Shown here: positions 54,689 to 63,234 of the stretch, piece by piece
Layout: every line of letters starts with the position of its first letter
Numbering within the stretch: the stretch's first letter is position 1
Source: Clostridium sp. C2-6-12
GTDB lineage: Bacteria; Bacillota; Clostridia; Clostridiales; Clostridiaceae
Length of the DNA stretch: 64,000 nt
Reading direction: 5' to 3'
Assembly: GCF_009928485.1 (NCBI RefSeq)
Contig: NZ_JAABNP010000010.1
Coordinates: 1 to 64,000 of the forward strand
Program-made: the position numbers and the translations under genes
The notes under the pieces: generated by a model
Databases searched by the model: none
Seen by the model: only the letters and a program-made list of their open reading frames with translations
What the model was told of the DNA's origin: nothing

Positions 54689-55678
54689 TTAAGCTTCTAT
54701 TTTATTTCGTGAAATTTTATAAATAATATATCCTATTGATATTCCGCCCAAAAGCCCCCCAATATGTCCAAAGTTATCGATATTTTTTATGTTTAATCCT
54801 ATAAATAAATTTATTATTATTATTTGCAATAAACTAGATAGATATTTCTTTTCTATCCTATGCCGTTCTATAAGTGCAAATGCTAACAAGGCCCCCATCA
54901 AACCAAATATTCCACCTGATGCTCCTACTGATATACTGTATGGACTCATAAGGAAACTCATTAATGATGATGTTATGCAAGAAATAATATAAATAATGAA
55001 ATACTTACCTTTACCATAAATTTGATTAATTTGAGGACCAATTATATATAAAGAATACATATTGCAGCCTATGTGAATAAAACCTGAATGTAAAAAGGCA
55101 CAAGTTATTAATCTCCACACCTGACCTTGTTCTATAAGAGGATTATATTTAGCACCAAAGTCAACCAATATTTCATTTACTGTATTCCCACTCGTATAAA
55201 TTTCATATTGGGTTAAAATAAATACTATTATATTTATCCCTATTATTCCCAACGTCAAAGCTTTATCCTTAAAAAAGTTATCATTTATATTAGTTTTTCT
55301 ATAACTATCCATATTATTCTCAAATATATGTTTCAACGGTATACATCCATTATCACATTGGATAGTTTCATAATCCTCAGCATTTATTACAAGTTTGTTG
55401 GTAATTACAGATTCCTCTCCATAAGTATATTTTTTATTAGTCAAAATTATCATATTTAAAGAAAAAGACTTTCCTAAAGTTTTTATATATGAAAAAGCTT
55501 CTAGGTAATCTGAATCTTTTCTTTCTTCATTGGTTATTAAAACGCAATATATTCCTTCTCGCAATTCTTTAATTGCAAAAAATACTTCTTCATCATATAA
55601 ATTACTATGATATTGTTTCATATAAAAATTTTCTCGATTAATTAAAATTTTATAAAAATCTTCTTTAAAATTTTTCAT
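54689..55678 (-). CDS. Rhomboid family intramembrane serine protease
   Basis: 329 residues. About 140 cytosolic N-terminal residues, then six membrane segments. The catalytic pair is Ser254 in GASGGIFGLMG and His305 in DNFGHIGG; HIGCN (His202, Asn206) supplies the oxyanion-site motif, and WR in the loop 1 region (VWRLITCAFLHSGF) is present. It cleaves membrane proteins near their helices; the substrate is unknown. Twenty-one bases follow pepF, so the two may be co-transcribed. Confidence 0.92.
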   Translation of the reverse strand: MKNFKEDFYKILINRENFYMKQYHSNLYDEEVFFAIKELREGIYCVLITNEERKDSDYLEAFSYIKTLGKSFSLNMIILTNKKYTYGEESVITNKLVINAEDYETIQCDNGCIPLKHIFENNMDSYRKTNINDNFFKDKALTLGIIGINIIVFILTQYEIYTSGNTVNEILVDFGAKYNPLIEQGQVWRLITCAFLHSGFIHIGCNMYSLYIIGPQINQIYGKGKYFIIYIISCITSSLMSFLMSPYSISVGASGGIFGLMGALLAFALIERHRIEKKYLSSLLQIIIINLFIGLNIKNIDNFGHIGGLLGGISIGYIIYKISRNKIEA

Positions 55679-55699
55679 TTTATCTACCTATTAATTCTC

Positions 55700-57487
55700 T
55701 TATGCATTTTCAATCATATCTAACAATTCATTAAATCTTTTTATAGTAGCTTCAATTGGTTCGTTTGTTGTCATGTCAACGCCTGCATTTTTAAGAATGT
55801 TTATTGGATAATCACTGCCGCCTGATTTTAAGAAACCTTTATATTTTTCAACTGCATTTTCTTTTCCTTCTAAAATTGATTTTGAAAATGCAGATGCTGC
55901 TGCATATCCTGTTGCGTATTGATAAACATAAAAATCAGAATAGAAATGTGGAATTCTTGACCATTCTACATCTATTTCTTTATCTACTATCATTTCACTT
56001 CCAAAATATTTAACATTCAAATCATGCCAAACTTTATTGTAATCTTCTGCTGTTAATGGTACCCCTTGCTCTAATGTTTCATGTGTATATAGTTCAAACT
56101 CTGCAAACATTAATTGTCTAAATACTGTTGTTCTAATTTGTTCTAATTCTTGATTTATTAAATATAATTTTTTCTTTTCATCTTTTTCTTTTTCAATTAA
56201 ATAATGAATAAGTAAAGATTCATTTGTTGTTGAAGCTACTTCTGCACAAAACAAAGTATAATTTGCATAATAATATGGCTGTTCTTTTCTTGAATAATAT
56301 GAGTGAATTGAATGACCCATTTCATGTGCTAATGTAGATACATCATTTAATTCATTATTGTAATTTAAGAGTACATAAGGCATTGTGTCATATGCTCCCC
56401 ATGAGTAAGCACCGCCTCTTTTCCCTTTGTTTTCATATATATCTATCCAGCCATCTTTTATTCCACTTTTAAAAATATCTAAATATTCTGTCCCAAGTGG
56501 CTTTAGTGCATCTAATACTATATTTACCCCTTCCTCAAATTCTATTTTTTCCTTAGGAAGTTCAATCACAGGAACATATAAATCGTACATATGAATTTCA
56601 TCTAGCCCTAATAATTTTTTCTTTATTTTTACATATCTATGAAGCGAAGCTAAATTATCATTTATAACTTTTACTGCATTTTTATAAACCTCTACCGGAA
56701 TATTATTAGGATTTAATGATGCTTCTAATGCACTATTATATTTTCTAACTCTACTATTAAAATTAAAAGTTTTAATTGATGCTGTTAAAGATGTTGCCAA
56801 AGTGTTTTTAAGCTTTTCATATTCTCCAAATAATTTTTGGAATGCATCTTTTCTAACTACTTTATTTTTACTCTTTATAAACGAAGAATAGTTTCCTTCT
56901 GTTAACTCAACTTCTTTTCCTTCTTCATCTTTTATTTTTCCAAATGTCATATCTGCATTAGTTAAGATATTATGAATAGCAGATGGTGCATCTAAACAAT
57001 CAGAAGCAGCTGCCAACAATTCTTCCATTTCTTTTGATAAAATGTGAGGCTTTTCTTTTAATATATCTTTAATCAAAAATTCAAATTTCTTTAATCCTTC
57101 AATTCTATTCATTTCAGCTTCAATAAATTTATCTTCTAAACTTAAAATTTCAGGAACAAAGAAAGCTGTATAGCTTGCAAATTCGGCCATATATATATCG
57201 ATTTTGCTCATAAGACTTTGATAGGTAGGATTTGAAGTATCTTCATCAGACTTCAAATGTGCATAAACGTATAAATTTTCAGCTTTTCTAGATATATCTT
57301 CATTTACTTGAAAATATTCTAAGATTACTTCTCCACTTGTTAATTTTCCTGAGTAATCTTTTAATTTTATAGCTTCATTTTTTAAACCTTCAAAATCTTT
57401 TTCCCACGCTTCTATACTTGGGTAGATCTTTTCTACTTTCCACTTAAATTCTTCCTTAATGTCTTCTCTTTTTTTCAATTCACTCAT
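55700..57487 (-). CDS. pepF: Oligoendopeptidase F
   Basis: 595 residues, M3B metallopeptidase. The zinc site is HEMGHSIHSY (near 385) with EVASTTNESLL containing the third ligand. It cleaves peptides of roughly 7-17 residues in the cytosol. No signal peptide. AGAGGG precedes the ATG. It lies just before the rhomboid gene. Confidence 0.95.
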   Translation of the reverse strand: MSELKKREDIKEEFKWKVEKIYPSIEAWEKDFEGLKNEAIKLKDYSGKLTSGEVILEYFQVNEDISRKAENLYVYAHLKSDEDTSNPTYQSLMSKIDIYMAEFASYTAFFVPEILSLEDKFIEAEMNRIEGLKKFEFLIKDILKEKPHILSKEMEELLAAASDCLDAPSAIHNILTNADMTFGKIKDEEGKEVELTEGNYSSFIKSKNKVVRKDAFQKLFGEYEKLKNTLATSLTASIKTFNFNSRVRKYNSALEASLNPNNIPVEVYKNAVKVINDNLASLHRYVKIKKKLLGLDEIHMYDLYVPVIELPKEKIEFEEGVNIVLDALKPLGTEYLDIFKSGIKDGWIDIYENKGKRGGAYSWGAYDTMPYVLLNYNNELNDVSTLAHEMGHSIHSYYSRKEQPYYYANYTLFCAEVASTTNESLLIHYLIEKEKDEKKKLYLINQELEQIRTTVFRQLMFAEFELYTHETLEQGVPLTAEDYNKVWHDLNVKYFGSEMIVDKEIDVEWSRIPHFYSDFYVYQYATGYAAASAFSKSILEGKENAVEKYKGFLKSGGSDYPINILKNAGVDMTTNEPIEATIKRFNELLDMIENA

Positions 57488-57508
57488 GTTAACACACCCT
57501 CTCTAATT

Positions 57509-57653
57509 CAGTTAACAATTTACAGTTAACAATTTTAGATGGAATCTCAAAGAAATTCCTTAAATTATATTTTCTTTTTTACTTGCCTTTGAATAGTTAA
57601 AATCAAAAACTTGTATTTGATTATACTAGCTTTGTTCTTAAACTCTTAACTAG
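57509..57653. repeat. CAGTTAAC-ended repeat element between pepF and a small ORF
   Basis: 145 bases. Left end CAGTTAACAATTTACAG, right end CTCTTAACTAG, with an AAATTCC remnant near 57552. The right end contains the stop codon (57650-57652) of the next gene. Same family as 27978, 47035 and 50855. Confidence 0.7.
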
Positions 57654-58051
57654 TCTAAGTATTCTGCTTCTTTGCCTTTTATTGCTTCAAAAACTGTATT
57701 CATTTCTCTCTCTATTATTGCCACAACTTCTTGAATTTTTTCTTTCATTAAATCATATTCATCCTCATACTTAAATTTTATTATGTAAGTTGGATTATAT
57801 TCCTCCAAATCTTCTTCTATTTCATAACCCCTTTCTGTAAATGCTTCATTATTGAACAAGTCATATATAGCTGAGTATTCCCATTCTTCTACATTTTTAT
57901 TTGTATCAAAATACATATATACAATTTCATCTAATACATAAAGCTTTTTTACAAACAAAGCCCCTTCACTAACTTCAAAACTCCCTAATTCTCTTTTTAT
58001 AAAACCAGTTTCTTTATCTTTTTCTATTAATACTAAACTTGAAAAATCCAT
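57650..58051 (-). CDS. Conserved hypothetical protein
   Basis: 133 residues, acidic, no signal peptide or membrane segment. MDFSSLVLIEKDKETGFIKR, EEWEYSAIYDLFNN and KFKYEDEYDLMKEKIQEVVA look like a small alpha/beta protein of the type seen in many clostridia. I do not recognise a named family. Its final codon and stop are contained in the repeat element at 57509-57653. GGATGG lies before the ATG. Confidence 0.7.
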   Translation of the reverse strand: MDFSSLVLIEKDKETGFIKRELGSFEVSEGALFVKKLYVLDEIVYMYFDTNKNVEEWEYSAIYDLFNNEAFTERGYEIEEDLEEYNPTYIIKFKYEDEYDLMKEKIQEVVAIIEREMNTVFEAIKGKEAEYLD

Positions 58052-58386
58052 AATGACACCATCCTATTTGTTTTTATTTAAATTTAAGCATTTAATTTTT
58101 AATCTACTTGAAAATTTATGCCTTATATAAAATTATATCAAAAAAGACATTTTATAACCATACAAATAATGGATAGATATAAAACGCCTTCCCTTATGCT
58201 TTATATATTAGAAATCAATCAAATAATAACACTTTTTACTTTACTTTGTCAGACAAATATAATTTAATTTCTTGTAAATATATGGTAATATTTTCTTGTA
58301 GTAAACTCAATATAAAAAACTAAAACTATATAATAAATACTGCCGCAACATAAAAATTTATAATGTCTTTTGAAGGAGTCTTAATT
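58052..58386. other. 335-base intergenic stretch between divergent genes
   Basis: AT-rich region that must hold the promoters of the minus-strand gene ending at 57650 and the plus-strand gene at 58387. It contains the palindrome at 58245-58257 and several TATAAT-like strings (for example near 58257 and 58330), but no well-spaced -35/-10 pair that I trust. No coding potential or RNA gene seen. Confidence 0.5.
58245..58257. promoter_or_regulatory. Perfect palindrome TTTGTC-A-GACAAA upstream of a small membrane protein gene
   Basis: A 6-1-6 inverted repeat 130 bases before the plus-strand start at 58387. It could be the operator of a local regulator. No regulator gene is adjacent. Confidence 0.35.
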
Positions 58387-58797
58387 ATGGTAAATAATAT
58401 GCGCCTAAAGCCTGAAGCATTTGTATATAAAAAAAGAAGAAGGCTTGAAAGAAATATCTTATTAAAATCTAAAAGAAAAAAAATTCTCGGACTAATAATT
58501 TCATTAGGATTAATAACTATAACTTCATTTTTTTTAACTCACAACTTATACGTACGCAACAACTCTAAAGATCTGGGATTTTCCGTAGAATATAATTTAA
58601 CTACTGGCTTTTCATCTGAAAATAAACTTCTTCGAGTTCAAGAAATGTCTTTAATTTATTTCGACGGTGATACTGCTATTATAGAAGCTTCAGGCCTTGC
58701 AAAAAGTCCACCTCATGAAAAAACTTCTATAAAAGCAAGTTTTAAAAAAGATGCTAATAAATGCTGGATATTTAAAACTTTTTTAAATTCTAATTAG
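58387..58797 (+). CDS. Small single-pass membrane protein of unknown function
   Basis: 136 residues from the ATG at 58387, seven bases after AAGGAG. Basic N-terminus (KKRRRLERNILLKSKRKK), one membrane segment (ILGLIISLGLITITSFFL) and an external part of about 85 residues (YNLTTGFSSENKLLRVQEMS). This is the layout of a membrane-anchored extracellular protein. The family is unrecognised. It is isolated: opposite in strand to its neighbours on both sides, with a bidirectional terminator just after it. Confidence 0.7.
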   Translation: MVNNMRLKPEAFVYKKRRRLERNILLKSKRKKILGLIISLGLITITSFFLTHNLYVRNNSKDLGFSVEYNLTTGFSSENKLLRVQEMSLIYFDGDTAIIEASGLAKSPPHEKTSIKASFKKDANKCWIFKTFLNSN

Positions 58798-58829
58798 AAA
58801 AATAAATTAGCAAAAGGCAATTGCTAAAA

Positions 58830-58876
58830 ATAAAGTTCATGTCTCAAAATTTTATTTTTTGAAACATGAACTTTAT
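58830..58876. terminator. Bidirectional terminator between converging genes
   Basis: Stem ATAAAGTTCATGT (58830-58842) with ACATGAACTTTAT (58864-58876) is flanked by T-rich tracts. It lies between the convergent stop codons of the plus-strand gene at 58797 and dltB at 58890. Confidence 0.85.
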
Positions 58877-58889
58877 CTTTTATTTAGTA

Positions 58890-60044
58890 TTATTTAAATA
58901 AATATCCTGAGAATATAAGCATACCAAAACAAACAATATTGAAAGTTACAACTATTTGTATACAGTTAAACCACTTCTTCTTTTTATGTTCTTTATAATA
59001 TTTTGATTTTCTTTGGTATATATCAGTTAAAACTAATGCTGTTCCTTGATATAATCCATATACTATATAATGAAGGGTTAACCCATGCCATAATCCCATA
59101 ATAAACATAGTAATAATTTGAGCTACATTGGAAGCCATAAATCTACTTCTAAATCTCTTCTTTCTCATGGAATTTAAAACAAATCTAGAAAAAATATAAT
59201 CACCAAACCATCTTGATAAGGATATATGCCATCTTGTCCAAAATTCCTTCATATCCTTACTTAAAAAAGGCTTATTAAAGTTTTCAGGGACCTTAATTCC
59301 AAAAATATAACTTGTCCCAACTGCAAATAAACTGTATCCTGCAAAGTCAAAGAATAAATACATTGTATATGCATACATGTAATTGATACTATTTAATACA
59401 GTTATATCTGTAGGTATTTTTAAAAGCCAATATGTATCAATAAAATACGCTAGTATAAATTTATATGCAACTCCCATAAATATTTTTTTTATTCCTAATA
59501 GCAAATAATCATTTATATATTCTTTTTGTTCTAATTTCCCATTAAGCTCCTCTTCAAATCTCTTCCATCTATCTATTGGTCCAGAACTTAAGGTTGGAAA
59601 AAATATAATAAAATATAGTAAAGCTATAAAATTAATTTTTTCAATTCTTCCATCATAAATTTCAATTATAATTTGAATTATCTTAAAGTTTAAATAAGAT
59701 AAACCAATAAAACCAATATATGAAGCATAATGGGTTACTCCTGCTATCTTAGTTGAAATAACCGGTATCATAGATAAAAACAAAAACACCCAATATAAAT
59801 ATCTATTATCTGTCTTTTTTCTTATTTCTAAATACAAATACACTATAATAATTTCTAAAGCTAAAAATCCTATGAATAATTTTAGCCCTAATGAATTTCC
59901 CATTATTAATATAATCATTGCTAAAGATGATACTATTCCATAATACTTTCCATTAAACCCTTTTAATCTAAGTATTATTGCAGGAATAAATGTTAAAAAT
60001 AAAATGTATAAATACAAATAGTCACCATATTGTGTCAATTTCAT
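58890..60044 (-). CDS. dltB: MBOAT O-acyltransferase DltB
   Basis: 384 residues with about 11 membrane segments. DltB-specific motifs are GLSYLNFKIIQIIIEIYDG and FWTRWHISLSRWFGDYI; the MBOAT catalytic His is in GLWHGLTLHYIVYGLYQG (near 320). In the Dlt pathway DltB passes D-alanine from DltC to the outside for lipoteichoic acid. GGAGGC precedes the ATG. Sixty bases separate it from the dltX-like ORF. No dltA or dltC is visible in the window. Confidence 0.93.
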   Translation of the reverse strand: MKLTQYGDYLYLYILFLTFIPAIILRLKGFNGKYYGIVSSLAMIILIMGNSLGLKLFIGFLALEIIIVYLYLEIRKKTDNRYLYWVFLFLSMIPVISTKIAGVTHYASYIGFIGLSYLNFKIIQIIIEIYDGRIEKINFIALLYFIIFFPTLSSGPIDRWKRFEEELNGKLEQKEYINDYLLLGIKKIFMGVAYKFILAYFIDTYWLLKIPTDITVLNSINYMYAYTMYLFFDFAGYSLFAVGTSYIFGIKVPENFNKPFLSKDMKEFWTRWHISLSRWFGDYIFSRFVLNSMRKKRFRSRFMASNVAQIITMFIMGLWHGLTLHYIVYGLYQGTALVLTDIYQRKSKYYKEHKKKKWFNCIQIVVTFNIVCFGMLIFSGYLFK

Positions 60045-60104
60045 TTTATTGCCTCCAATAAATTTTCTCTTTCAATTTAGCAAACTAATACTTACATGTT
60101 TTCT

Positions 60105-60248
60105 TCAGAACTGATTATATATAAATGGTATTTCACTAAATGGTTCAAATACCAATATAAAAATTGCTGCCACAATAACAATGGTAGCTATTATAGAAAA
60201 AGCTATGTCTTTATTTTTCGTTATAATGTTTATAAAGTTCTTCTTCAA
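60105..60248 (-). CDS. dltX: DltX-like small membrane protein
   Basis: 47 codons between dltD and dltB, too short for routine gene calls. The proposed TTG start (60246-60248) lies inside the 3' end of dltD, overlapping it by 38 bases. It has one membrane helix (FSIIATIVIVAAIFILVF) and ends EIPFIYNQF, matching the FIYNEF-type C-terminus conserved in DltX proteins, whose Tyr is important for acyl transfer between DltB and DltD. It has no other Met. Position and C-terminal motif are convincing; the start is not. Confidence 0.75.
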   Translation of the reverse strand: MKKNFINIITKNKDIAFSIIATIVIVAAIFILVFEPFSEIPFIYNQF

Positions 60249-61401
60249 CTTTAATCCATCCCTTCCATCCTAGATGCATTATGTCATACATAAAATATGG
60301 AGTATATTCTTCATCTTTTAAATTTAGTACTTTAAAGCCTTTTTCTTCTGCAATCTTCTGGGCTATATCATAAAAATTATCTCTAGTTTCTTTCGTCATT
60401 CCAGTATGATCATACCATCTTCCATTTGTAGGAATTAAAATTATATATGGCTTTACCCCTAAATCAATACATGTATCAAGATATAATTCATAGTCCTCAA
60501 ATTCCTTAGATTTCATTAAATCAATATTTTTTTTAGAATCTTTATGGGCTTTAAGATTATCTTTTAAATATTTATTGTAAAAATTATCATCAACATAAAA
60601 ATCATTGTTAGTTTCTTTTGTCTTTGCTTCTTCTTCTGCTTTTTTTTCTTCTTCACCCCAATTTATTTCCTTTAATTCCTCTTCTGGCTTTTTATCATTT
60701 AACAATTCCAATCTTCTATATAATAGGCCTTTATCTTTTAACTCCACCATCTTTTCTCTACATATAAAATACGGTGTAAATAACGCTTTGGCAATTTTAT
60801 ATACGAATCCATCATTTATATATAATTTAGAATAAATTTCTTCTGCTGCAAATTGTGTATTTCCCTCTAGCAAATCATTTACTCGTGTAGCATATTTTTT
60901 TTTATTTTTATCACTTATCTTTGGATTAGATAAATATTTATAAAACTGTATTGGTGCAAAATTAGCTTGAAAGTTTTTAGGCTCTATCCCACCTTCATCA
61001 CAAAACCATTGAAGCGAAAGGAACAATGCTACTTTTGAATCTTTATTCCAATTACTTTCACTGCCTAAAAGTTCTGTGTGATTTATGGTTTGGAAGTATG
61101 CCCTTCCATTAGTGACAACCTTTTCCATTCCTTTAGCAGGAAATATTTTTGTTGGAAGCTGAGAAACTGGAACCACGAATTCAGAAGAACCTTGTAATGA
61201 TAAATAATTATTTTTCATAAGATAATTGTTATATACAACTCCTCTATCTTTATACATACTTCCATATGCTATATTTATTTCTTGTAAATCTTTCTTTTCC
61301 AGCATTTCTTGCACATTTTTATCTAAAAAGCTATTTAAAAAAATTACTGTTATTATACCAACAATAATAGGAACTAATATACAAACAATTTTTCTTTTCA
61401 T
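60211..61401 (-). CDS. dltD: DltD-like protein
   Basis: About 396 residues. One N-terminal membrane anchor (IVCILVPIIVGIITVIFLNS), then an extracellular SGNH-like domain with AYGSM near the start and the closing DIMHLGWKGWIKVEEELYKH (catalytic Asp/His pair). GSSEF is the second conserved block. It acts with DltB/DltX in D-alanyl transfer. A low-complexity Lys/Glu stretch (EEEKKAEEEAKTKETN) interrupts the middle. ATG at 61401 follows GGAGG. Confidence 0.9.
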   Translation of the reverse strand: MKRKIVCILVPIIVGIITVIFLNSFLDKNVQEMLEKKDLQEINIAYGSMYKDRGVVYNNYLMKNNYLSLQGSSEFVVPVSQLPTKIFPAKGMEKVVTNGRAYFQTINHTELLGSESNWNKDSKVALFLSLQWFCDEGGIEPKNFQANFAPIQFYKYLSNPKISDKNKKKYATRVNDLLEGNTQFAAEEIYSKLYINDGFVYKIAKALFTPYFICREKMVELKDKGLLYRRLELLNDKKPEEELKEINWGEEEKKAEEEAKTKETNNDFYVDDNFYNKYLKDNLKAHKDSKKNIDLMKSKEFEDYELYLDTCIDLGVKPYIILIPTNGRWYDHTGMTKETRDNFYDIAQKIAEEKGFKVLNLKDEEYTPYFMYDIMHLGWKGWIKVEEELYKHYNEK

Positions 61402-61449
61402 TTTATCCTCCATTAGTTTTAAGAGATAAATTCTACATAATTCTATTCA

Positions 61450-61478
61450 ATTCTATAATAACTTAATCTGTAATTCAA
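61450..61478 (-). promoter_or_regulatory. Candidate promoter of dltD
   Basis: Minus strand: TTGAAT at 61473-61478, 17-base spacer, TAGAAT at 61450-61455. Five of six -10 matches and four of six at -35. It lies about 50 bases before the dltD start. Confidence 0.45.
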
Positions 61479-61615
61479 TATGGAGAAAGCTTTAAATTTC
61501 TTATTTTTTATATTTTAGAATTCTTTACGAAAGTTATTTTATAGTTTGACACTTGTTTATATTCTCTTATATATCTGATATTAATTTTCTTAATATAAAA
61601 TTATACATACATTTC

Positions 61616-61634
61616 ATTGCAAATCATTTGCAAT
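61616..61634 (+). promoter_or_regulatory. 19-base palindromic operator (Fur-family architecture) in the ABC transporter promoter
   Basis: ATTGCAAAT-C-ATTTGCAAT is a perfect 9-1-9 inverted repeat. It overlaps a -35 candidate TTGCAA (61617-61622), 18 bases before TATAAT at 61641-61646. This is the size and symmetry of Fur/Zur/PerR boxes, and the downstream genes are a metal transporter, so zinc- or manganese-dependent repression is likely. The exact regulator is not in the window. Confidence 0.7.
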
Positions 61635-61640
61635 AAAGTG

Positions 61641-61646
61641 TATAAT
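61641..61646 (+). promoter_or_regulatory. -10 element of the metal ABC transporter operon
   Basis: A perfect TATAAT with TTGCAA 18 bases upstream as -35. The transcript should begin about 61653 and leaves a short leader with AAGGAG ahead of the TTG start at 61674. Confidence 0.65.
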
Positions 61647-61673
61647 ATAATCATGTTTTAAGGAGTTGATTAT

Positions 61674-62345
61674 TTGATTACTATAAAAAATTTATCCTTT
61701 TCATATACAAAAGGATCTGAATTATTGAAAAATATAAATTTAAATATTCCAAAAGGAGTATACTTATCTATTCTTGGTGAGAATGGAAGCTGCAAAAGTA
61801 CATTAATAAAACTTATATTAGGCATATTAAAACCTGATTCTGGATCTATTACTTTAGCTACAAATAAAATCTCTTACGTTTCTCAAAGACTAGATAATTT
61901 TAATTCAGAATTTCCAATCACAGTTACTGAAGTATTATCTTGCCACGCTAAAACTATTGGTATAAAAAATTCAAAAAATATTCACGAAGCCTTACATAAA
62001 GTAAATATGTGTGAATTTGCTGATAATTTAATTGGCAATTTATCCGGTGGACAACAACAGAGAATTTTTATAGCAAGAGCATTAATAGGAAATCCTGATT
62101 TGATAATTTTAGATGAGCCTTCAACCGGAATCGACGAAAAGAGTCAAAATGAAATTTATCCTATACTGCAAAATTTAAATGCAGACTTTGGAAAAACTAT
62201 TATTTCCGTTGAACACAACACTAAGGTTGCATTAAAATATTCAACACATATTTTAAAAATAGAAAATGGCGACTTAACTTTATATACAAAAGAAGATTTT
62301 ATGAAGCATTTAGATGATGAAGAATCATTATCTAAAATAATATAG
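61674..62345 (+). CDS. znuC: Metal (zinc/manganese-type) ABC transporter ATPase
   Basis: 223 residues, ABC ATPase of the ZnuC/MntB/AdcC group. The Walker A motif reads GENGSCKST (35-43), with Cys where Gly precedes the Lys; the signature is LSGGQQQR, and Walker B is LIILDEPSTGID. Paired with a permease of the same class immediately downstream. The TTG start follows AAGGAG by eight bases. No substrate-binding protein gene is in the operon within this window. Confidence 0.88.
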   Translation: MITIKNLSFSYTKGSELLKNINLNIPKGVYLSILGENGSCKSTLIKLILGILKPDSGSITLATNKISYVSQRLDNFNSEFPITVTEVLSCHAKTIGIKNSKNIHEALHKVNMCEFADNLIGNLSGGQQQRIFIARALIGNPDLIILDEPSTGIDEKSQNEIYPILQNLNADFGKTIISVEHNTKVALKYSTHILKIENGDLTLYTKEDFMKHLDDEESLSKII

Positions 62346-62368
62346 GTATTACAAGGAAGGTATAATAT

Positions 62369-63169
62369 ATGTTTGACTTAGGTTTTATGCAAAATGCATT
62401 TATTGCAGGTTTTATTGTTTCTATACTTTGTCCTTTTATAGGGCTTTTTATTGTGCTTAGACGTTATTCCATGATTGGAGACACATTATCTCATTCTTCC
62501 TTTGCTGGTGTTGCAATTGGACTTCTTATAGGTGTAAACCCTCTATTAACCGCATTTTTATTTACAAGTGTGTGCGCATTAGTTATAGAAGCACTTAGAA
62601 CTTACTACAAAAAATATGCCGAACTGGTAATGTCAATTGTTTTAACCTTAAGTTTAGGTATAGCAATTATTTTAATAAGCAGTGGAAAAGCGTCAGCTAA
62701 GGTTGATTCATTTTTGTTTGGAAGTATTCTTACTGTAACTCAATCAGATATTTGGATGATTGCAATAGTAGGTGGAATCTGTTTATTAATTCTCTTATTT
62801 CTTTATAACAAGTTAATTTATGTGACTTTTGATGAAAATAGTGCTAAAACAGCAGGTATTAATGTAAAATTAGTAAATTATATTTTCACTTTACTTGTTG
62901 GTGCTACAATTTCTCTTTCAATAAGAGTAATGGGAATCCTTGTAGTTTCTTCTATAATTGTTGTCCCTGTAGCAACAGCTATGCAATTAAAAAAAGGCTT
63001 TAATAAAACTTTAATTTTTGCAATCATATTTGGATTCTTAGATGTTATGATTGGTCTTGTATTATCTTATTATATAAATAGTGCTCCAGGCGGAACTATT
63101 GCATTAACTTCAGTTATATTTTTATTATTAACTTTAGTCGTTACAAGATTCTTAAATTACGAAAACTAG
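62369..63169 (+). CDS. znuB: Metal ABC transporter permease
   Basis: 266 residues with about eight membrane segments, ABC-3 family. IALTSVIFLLLTLVVTRF and the loop GDTLSHSSFAGVAIGLLIG are the family hallmarks (SHSSFAG being the coupling-loop region). It lies 24 bases after the ATPase gene in the same operon. The substrate, zinc or manganese, is inferred from the family and the operator. Confidence 0.9.
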   Translation: MFDLGFMQNAFIAGFIVSILCPFIGLFIVLRRYSMIGDTLSHSSFAGVAIGLLIGVNPLLTAFLFTSVCALVIEALRTYYKKYAELVMSIVLTLSLGIAIILISSGKASAKVDSFLFGSILTVTQSDIWMIAIVGGICLLILLFLYNKLIYVTFDENSAKTAGINVKLVNYIFTLLVGATISLSIRVMGILVVSSIIVVPVATAMQLKKGFNKTLIFAIIFGFLDVMIGLVLSYYINSAPGGTIALTSVIFLLLTLVVTRFLNYEN

Positions 63170-63183
63170 CACTTATAAAAAGC

Positions 63184-63231
63184 AAAACCATTCTTAAAGT
63201 ATAAACATCTATATTTTAAGAATGGTTTTTT
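63184..63231. terminator. Terminator after the metal ABC transporter
   Basis: Stem AAAACCATTCTTAAA (63184-63198) with TTTAAGAATGGTTTT (63215-63229), 16-base loop, then T residues. It lies between convergent genes and may also terminate the transaminase gene on the opposite strand. Confidence 0.88.
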
Positions 63232-63234
63232 ACT

